Below are positions 5,973 to 10,019 of a stretch of 10,019 bases of DNA, piece by piece. Below the pieces are notes generated by a model, which was not told the DNA's origin, ran no database searches, and saw nothing but the letters and a program-made list of their open reading frames with translations. Each line of letters opens with the position of its first letter. Positions within the stretch are counted from its first letter, which is position 1. This stretch comes from Polaromonas sp. (GTDB taxonomy: Bacteria; Pseudomonadota; Gammaproteobacteria; Burkholderiales; Burkholderiaceae_C): NCBI GenBank assembly GCA_023259235.1, contig JAHFQQ010000067.1, forward strand, positions 3,601 through 13,619, given 5' to 3'. A program made the translations under genes and the position numbers.

Positions 5973-5981
5973 TTGTGAATA
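5966..5981. promoter_or_regulatory. 16-bp palindrome over the LysR start codon (candidate LysR operator)
   Basis: TATTCATTTGTGAATA has perfect 6-bp arms and a 4-bp centre, and it includes a T-N11-A spacing typical of LysR boxes. It covers the LysR start codon and lies about 85 bp upstream of the divergent oxidoreductase start. Position suits autorepression; assignment to this regulator is inference. Confidence 0.4.
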
Positions 5982-6063
5982 CCAGATATCAACAGTTTAT
6001 GGATTGTCGAATAACCGGCGCGGTTTCACAATGACTCCATCAACACGCACTCAGGGGTTTTCC

Positions 6064-7101
6064 ATGACGCAAGCTTCTTCTGTCCTCATCCTCGGCGCCC
6101 GTGGCCGTTTTGGCTTGGCGGCGGCGCGCGCCTTTGCCCAAGGCGGCTGGCAGGTGCTGGGCCAGGTGCGACCGGGCGCCACCGGCCCGGCTGTGCCGGG
6201 TGTGCAGTGGCTGGCGGCGGACCCGGCCGACACGGCGGCGCTGGCCGCGCTCGGGCAAGGCGCACAGGTCGTGGTTCATGCGCTGAACCCGCCGTACACG
6301 CATCGCGCCTGGCGGATTCAGGCGCCGGCCCTCATGGACGCGGCAATCCGTATCAGCCGCGCGCTCGGCGCCACGCTGATGCTGCCCGGCAATGTCTATA
6401 ACTTCGGCGCGTCCATGCCGGCGTTGCTGCGCGAGGAGACGGCGCAGCAGGCGAGCACGGTCAAGGGCCGGATCCGCATTGCGCTGGAGCAGCAGCTCAC
6501 CGCCGCCACCGCGGACGGCGCAATGAAGGCGGTGGTGATTCGCGCCGGCGACTTCTTTGGCAGTGGCACCGGCTCATGGCTGGACCAGGTGATGGTCAAG
6601 GACATTCAGCGCGGCAAGTTCACTTATCCGGGCCCGATGAACGTGCCGACGGCCTGGGCCTGGTTGCCCGACCTGGCGCGCAGTTTTGTCGCGGTGGCCG
6701 GGCGCCGAAACGCGCTGCCTGCGTTCGAGACGCTGCACTTTGCCGGCTACAGCCTGACCGGCCAGGACTGGGCCGATGCGCTGACCGGGATTGCGTGGGA
6801 GCAGGGCTGGCTGCCCGCTGGCGGGCGGCTGCGTGTGAACACTCTGCCGTGGCCGCTGCTGCGGGTGCTCGGCCTGGTCATGCCGCAAATGGCATCGTTG
6901 TGCGAAATGCGTTACCTGTGGCGCACGCCGCATGCATTGGTCAACACGCGCATGGCCGCACTCGCTGGCGCCGAGCCGCACACACCTTTTGCCGAAGCGT
7001 TGCGCGCGGCGTTGGGTGAGCTGGGCATGCTTGTGCCAGCCAAGTCGGCCGCTGGAGCCATTGCGGGTCGTGCCCGGCGCGTGGCGGAATACGCTAAGTG
7101 A
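6064..7101 (+). CDS. NAD(P)-binding Rossmann-fold oxidoreductase (atypical extended SDR / epimerase-like)
   Basis: A 345-residue protein. The N-terminus has the dinucleotide-binding motif GARGRFG (11-17) after strand SSVLIL. VVVHALNPPY (69-78) sits at the fourth strand and GNVYNFG (109-115) at the fifth, as in NAD-dependent epimerases/dehydratases. The KGRIRIALE helix (134-142) stands where extended SDRs carry YxxxK; K134 is there, but the tyrosine position four residues earlier is alanine (A130), so chemistry may differ or Y112 may serve. PTAWAWLPDLARSFVAVA is the usual C-terminal-domain segment. The ATG at 6064 is chosen for AGGGG at 6053-6057, 6 nt upstream; the ATG at 6031 has no such site. 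Divergent from the LysR gene, so likely LysR-regulated. Its stop overlaps the pncC stop tail-to-tail by 8 bp. The substrate is unknown. Confidence 0.85.
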   Translation: MTQASSVLILGARGRFGLAAARAFAQGGWQVLGQVRPGATGPAVPGVQWLAADPADTAALAALGQGAQVVVHALNPPYTHRAWRIQAPALMDAAIRISRALGATLMLPGNVYNFGASMPALLREETAQQASTVKGRIRIALEQQLTAATADGAMKAVVIRAGDFFGSGTGSWLDQVMVKDIQRGKFTYPGPMNVPTAWAWLPDLARSFVAVAGRRNALPAFETLHFAGYSLTGQDWADALTGIAWEQGWLPAGGRLRVNTLPWPLLRVLGLVMPQMASLCEMRYLWRTPHALVNTRMAALAGAEPHTPFAEALRAALGELGMLVPAKSAAGAIAGRARRVAEYAK

Positions 7102-7600
7102 GCAAGGCCGCCAGCCGCTGCAGCGCGTGCCGCACCGTGGCGGCGCGCACGGCGGCGCGGTCGCCGTCAAAGCGCTTCAGCTCACTGCTGAGGTGGCCAT
7201 CGACCTGAAAGCCAAACCAGACCGTTCCCACCGGCTTGTCCCTGCTGCCGCCGCTGGGGCCCGCTACGCCGGTAACGGCCACTGCCGCCTGCGCACGCGA
7301 ATGGCCAATCGCGCCTTGTGCCATGGCCCGCGCCACCGCTTCGCTGACCGCGCCGTGGGAGGTGATGAGCGCGCCGTCAACGCCGAGCATGTCGGTCTTG
7401 GCCTGGTTGGAATAGGTGACAAAGCCGCGCTCAAACCAGTCGCTGGAGCCGGCCAGCCCGGTGCAGGCCGCAGAAATCAGGCCACCGGTGCAGCTTTCGG
7501 CAGTGGCTAGCATCCACTGCTTTTTCTTAAGCAATTCGGCCAATTGCGCAACAAGAGCGGGCACAGCCAGCTCTTCTTCTGATAGCAACTTCTCGCTCAC
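7094..7600 (-). CDS. pncC: Nicotinamide-nucleotide amidohydrolase (CinA C-terminal domain family)
   Basis: A 168-residue stand-alone CinA-C domain protein. It deamidates nicotinamide mononucleotide to nicotinate mononucleotide, recycling pyridine nucleotides in the cytoplasm. Signature blocks are TAESCTGGLISA (33-44), FVTYSNQAKTDMLGV, GAVSEAVARAMAQGA and AVAVTGVAGPSGGSRDKPVGTVWFG. The start is taken as GTG at 7600 because it overlaps the pgpA stop as GTGA and gives the standard length; a longer reading to 7636 would run into pgpA. It is the last gene of the thiL-pgpA-pncC run and is probably translated by coupling. The N-terminal segment around residues 5-20 is encoded by DNA resembling a patch in thiL (see findings). 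It overlaps the convergent oxidoreductase gene by 8 bp. Confidence 0.9.
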   Translation of the reverse strand: MSEKLLSEEELAVPALVAQLAELLKKKQWMLATAESCTGGLISAACTGLAGSSDWFERGFVTYSNQAKTDMLGVDGALITSHGAVSEAVARAMAQGAIGHSRAQAAVAVTGVAGPSGGSRDKPVGTVWFGFQVDGHLSSELKRFDGDRAAVRAATVRHALQRLAALLT

Positions 7601-8133
7601 CAGAACCGCCACAGCGCAATCACCAGCAGCGTGCAAAACGCGGCCAGAATATCGTCGAACAAAATGCCAAAGCCGCCGCGCCAGCCCAGGCCCTTGAAGG
7701 TTTTGTCGGCCCAGGCCACCGGGCCGAATTTGACGGCGTCAAAAAAGCGGAACAGCAAGAAGGCCACGCCTTGCATCGTGAGGCTGGCTGGCATCACCAG
7801 CCATAGCACCAGCCAGAACGCCAGCACCTCGTCCCAGACAATACTGCCGGGGTCGGCAACGCGCATGTTCCGGGCCGTGACGGTGCAGGCCCACCAGCCC
7901 ACCGGCAGCGAGACCGCAATCAGCACGCCCATTTCGGCCGGCGCCAGCCAGTGCTGCAACACCAGAAACGACAGCCACGCCCACAAGGTGCCGGCGGTGC
8001 CGGGGGCCACCGGGCTCAGCCCCGAACCAAAACCCAGGGCGATGAAGTGCGCCGGATGCGCCAGCAAAAACCTGGAATTGGGCCGGGGCGGGGCGGTGCT
8101 GGCAGGCTCAGCGGGCAAGAGGGGGTCAGTCAT
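7597..8133 (-). CDS. pgpA: Phosphatidylglycerophosphatase A
   Basis: A 178-residue inner-membrane enzyme that removes phosphate from phosphatidylglycerophosphate to give phosphatidylglycerol. Motifs are GSGLSPVAPGTAGT (36-49), VWDEVLAFW in the middle, and near the end FDAVKFGPVAWAD followed by GGFGILFDDILAA, whose acidic residues belong to the PgpA active site. Three to four hydrophobic stretches are clear: LWAWLSFLVLQHWL, MGVLIAVSLPVGWWA, FWLVLWLVMPASL, and the C-terminal FCTLLVIALW. The start is set at the ATG (8133), with AGG about 6 nt upstream; a TTG at 8154 would add seven residues and overlap thiL. It follows thiL by 13 bp and overlaps pncC by 4 bp, as in an operon. thiL-pgpA adjacency is also found in enterobacteria (nusB-thiL-pgpA). 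Confidence 0.93.
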   Translation of the reverse strand: MTDPLLPAEPASTAPPRPNSRFLLAHPAHFIALGFGSGLSPVAPGTAGTLWAWLSFLVLQHWLAPAEMGVLIAVSLPVGWWACTVTARNMRVADPGSIVWDEVLAFWLVLWLVMPASLTMQGVAFLLFRFFDAVKFGPVAWADKTFKGLGWRGGFGILFDDILAAFCTLLVIALWRFW

Positions 8134-8146
8134 GGTCAGCCTGGGA

Positions 8147-9133
8147 TTATGCAAAATGGTCGAACGACGCGAAGCTGCGGGTCAGTGCGCGGCCTTGCGC
8201 GTCGATCAGCCGCAGGCCGGATGTGGCCTCGATTTTTCCGATGCGGGTCACCGGCGTTTGCGCCTGCTGCGCCGCCGCCTGCACCGCCTGCCGGGCCGAG
8301 GCTGGCGCGGTGAAGGCCAGTTCATAGTCGTCGCCGCCGGCCAGCACGAAGTCGAGCTGTCTTTCAGAAGAAATAATGCCATTGACCCAATCAGGACGGG
8401 CGCAGGCAGCTATTAAACCAATAGCTATCGAGGTGTCGATGGTGGCCCCCACGGCGGATGCCTGCAGGATGTGACCGAGGTCGCCCAGCAGGCCGTCGCT
8501 CACGTCAATCGCCGCCGTTGCCACGCCGCGCAGCGCCAGGCCCAGCGCCACGCGCGGCGTTGGTTGCTCCATGCGCCGGCACGCCTGCGCCAGCACCCCG
8601 GCGGGCAGGGCAACCGTGCCGCGCAGGGCTTCGAGCGCCAGCCGCGCATCACCCAGCGTGCCGCTCACGTACACGTCGTCGCCGGCCCTGGCTCCCGAGC
8701 GCAGCAGCGCCCGGCTCTTGCCATTCACGACGGGCACTTCGCCAAAGACGGTGATGCAGATGTTCAGCGGCCCCTGCGTGGTGTCGCCGCCGATGAGTTC
8801 GCAGCCGTGCGCATCGGCCAGCGCAAACAGCCCGCGCGAAAACGGTTCCAGCCACGCGTCATCGGCTTCAGGCAGCGCCAGCGCCAGCGTGAAAGCCAGC
8901 GGTCTGGCGCCGCAGGCGGCCAGGTCGCTCAGGTTCACCGCCAGCGCCTTGTGGCCGAGCAGGAAGGCATCCGCATCGGCAAAAAAATGCCGTCCCTGCA
9001 CCAGCATGTCGCTGGAGATTGCCAACTGCGTGCCAGGCGCGGGCTGCAGCAGCGCGCAGTCGTCGCCCACGCCCAGCGCCGCCCGGGCCGTGGGCCGTGT
9101 GAAATAGCGTGCGATCAGCTCGAATTCACCCAT
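8147..9133 (-). CDS. thiL: Thiamine-monophosphate kinase
   Basis: A 328-residue, full-length ThiL, which phosphorylates thiamine monophosphate with ATP to make thiamine diphosphate in the cytoplasm. It begins MGEFELIARYF, as family members do. Successive motifs are GVGDDCALL (21-29), AISSDMLVQGRHF, HKALAVNLSDLAACGA, ELIGGDTTQGPLNI, AAIDVSDGLLGDLGHIL and AGGDDYELAF, covering the metal- and nucleotide-binding loops of the PurM-like fold. The start at 9133 is an ATG with a weak GAG upstream. The segment between the DVSDGL and GGDDYEL motifs is encoded by an unusually AT-rich patch containing a perfect 19-bp inverted repeat (8408-8426), unlike the rest of the gene. It is first of the thiL-pgpA-pncC run and lies 33 bp after the YbdK-type gene. 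Confidence 0.96.
   Translation of the reverse strand: MGEFELIARYFTRPTARAALGVGDDCALLQPAPGTQLAISSDMLVQGRHFFADADAFLLGHKALAVNLSDLAACGARPLAFTLALALPEADDAWLEPFSRGLFALADAHGCELIGGDTTQGPLNICITVFGEVPVVNGKSRALLRSGARAGDDVYVSGTLGDARLALEALRGTVALPAGVLAQACRRMEQPTPRVALGLALRGVATAAIDVSDGLLGDLGHILQASAVGATIDTSIAIGLIAACARPDWVNGIISSERQLDFVLAGGDDYELAFTAPASARQAVQAAAQQAQTPVTRIGKIEATSGLRLIDAQGRALTRSFASFDHFA
8408..8426. repeat. Perfect inverted repeat in an AT-rich intragenic patch of thiL (candidate dispersed-repeat copy)
   Basis: AGCTATT and AATAGCT are perfect 7-bp arms around AAACC. The surrounding patch (about 8363-8430) is much AT-richer than the rest of thiL. Read on the minus strand from 8427 downward it aligns without gaps to pncC DNA from 7588 downward, 27 of 40 positions by hand count, in a different reading frame. 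Confidence 0.4.
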
Positions 9134-9166
9134 GGCTCATGCGCATAACCACACCAGTACTGCGAC

Positions 9167-10019
9167 TCAGACCGGCAGCCCACGGAATTTTTGCGCCGCC
9201 TGGCGCACCACTTCGGCCAGCAGGCACTCCCTGGTCTGGCGTTCGCGCAGCCAGCGCGCGTCGTTGTTGCCCTGTTCGACGCTTGAGCGCAGCAGGTGTA
9301 TGCCGGCGCTGGCGCCGAGCTTGTGCGAGTGCTCGTGGACCTTGGCCATGGTGGCCAGGATGTGGTCGCGCAGCGGGATGTGCTCGCCGCTGGCCGGATC
9401 CACGTACAGCGCTTCCAGGCCGAAGCGGCAGGCCTGAAAGCGGTTGTAGGTATAGACCAGGTAGTCGTCTTCGCTTGGCATGAACGGCTGCTCCTCCAGG
9501 AACCACGATGCCAGCGACTGCACGTAGCCCGCCAGCGCGGCGGCGCGGCCGACCGTGAGCGGGGTGTCAAAGACCCGGATTTCGATCGTGCCGAACTCGG
9601 GTTTTGGCCGAATGTCCCAATAGAAGTCTTTCATGCTCTTGACGACGCCGGTGTGCGTCATCTTGTTGAAATACACGCTGAAATCATCCCAGGTCAGGAC
9701 AAACGGCGCCCGGCCCGACAGCGGAAACGCGAACACCGAATTGAGCCGCGCCGAGTCAAACGCGGTGTCTTGCGCCTGCACGTAGGGCGATGAGGCTGAC
9801 AGTGCAATGAAATGCGGGATGTAGCGCGACATGCGGTGCAGCATCAGCAGCGCACTGTCGGCGTCGGGGCAGCCGACATGCACATGCTGGCCAAAAATGG
9901 TGAACTGCTTTGAGAGATAGCCGTAAAGCTCCGACAGTTCCCTGAATCTCGGCTTGTCGTAAATGCGGCGTTCGTGCCACTGCTGAAACGGGTGGATGCC
10001 GCCGCCCACCACGGCAATA
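9167..10019 (-). CDS. ybdK: YbdK-type carboxylate-amine ligase / glutamate-cysteine ligase 2 (N-terminus outside window)
   Basis: The C-terminal 280 or so residues of a GCS2-family ligase; E. coli YbdK is about 370 residues, so roughly a quarter is missing beyond the right edge, where the frame is still open. Recognisable blocks are GGIHPFQQWHERRI near the start, FGQHVHVGCPDADSALLMLH, YIPHFIALSASSPY, DTAFDSARLNSVFAFPLSG, FGTIEIRVFDTPLTV and, near the end, LRDHILATMAKV. The family forms an amide bond with ATP; E. coli YbdK has weak glutamate-cysteine ligase activity, but the true substrate of most members is unclear. It ends at 9167, 33 bp before thiL on the same strand, so the two may be cotranscribed. 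The name is a family label, not a tested function. Confidence 0.9.
   Translation of the reverse strand, partial: IAVVGGGIHPFQQWHERRIYDKPRFRELSELYGYLSKQFTIFGQHVHVGCPDADSALLMLHRMSRYIPHFIALSASSPYVQAQDTAFDSARLNSVFAFPLSGRAPFVLTWDDFSVYFNKMTHTGVVKSMKDFYWDIRPKPEFGTIEIRVFDTPLTVGRAAALAGYVQSLASWFLEEQPFMPSEDDYLVYTYNRFQACRFGLEALYVDPASGEHIPLRDHILATMAKVHEHSHKLGASAGIHLLRSSVEQGNNDARWLRERQTRECLLAEVVRQAAQKFRGLPV

Noticed and set aside
5204..5978. Plus-strand ORFs within the LysR gene
   Set aside because: Shadows of the high-GC LysR coding frame without recognisable domains.
8133..8154. TTG start for pgpA seven codons upstream
   Set aside because: It would overlap the thiL stop and add residues not needed by the family; the ATG at 8133 has an AGG at a normal distance.

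Overview
The window looks like a chromosomal segment from a betaproteobacterium of the order Burkholderiales, most likely Comamonadaceae (Polaromonas/Rhodoferax/Acidovorax-like). This rests on high G+C coding DNA, the thiL-pgpA-pncC gene order, protein sequence character, and two short AT-rich intragenic patches resembling a dispersed repeat I associate with that family. The species cannot be named from sequence alone.

The left part (1 to about 4620) reads as accessory, defence-island DNA on the + strand. It opens with the 3' end of a WYL-domain gene carrying a C-terminal zinc-finger-like tail. Next is a frameshifted and truncated remnant of an AlbA_2/AAA_4-type ATP-binding protein that still carries a run of SPH/SPQ heptapeptide repeats. 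A gene-free stretch (968-1180) then ends in an AT-rich control region: one promoter bracketed by two 17-bp operator-like inverted repeats. This drives a compact overlapping operon of an AbiEi-family antitoxin/regulator, an AbiEii-family nucleotidyltransferase toxin, and a complete type I HsdM methyltransferase. No hsdS or hsdR follows; only a 12-codon ORF and an AT-rich junction remain. The visible unit is therefore a type IV toxin-antitoxin module translationally coupled to an orphan type I DNA methyltransferase.

The right part (about 4620-10019) is ordinary chromosome. A SnoaL-like small protein (+) converges on a LysR regulator (-). The LysR gene is divergent from an atypical NAD(P)-binding Rossmann oxidoreductase (+), which it may control. 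That gene overlaps tail-to-tail with pncC, the last gene of a minus-strand run: YbdK-type carboxylate-amine ligase (continuing past the right edge), thiL, pgpA, pncC. The last three are tightly packed or overlapping and form a housekeeping operon for thiamine diphosphate synthesis, phosphatidylglycerol synthesis and pyridine nucleotide salvage.

Most worth a second look are the AbiE-HsdM operon with its paired operators, the apparent loss of hsdS/hsdR at its 3' edge, the PD-(D/E)XK-like residues in the AbiEi protein, and the possible dispersed repeat copies inside thiL and pncC. I found no tRNA, rRNA, CRISPR array or insertion sequence.
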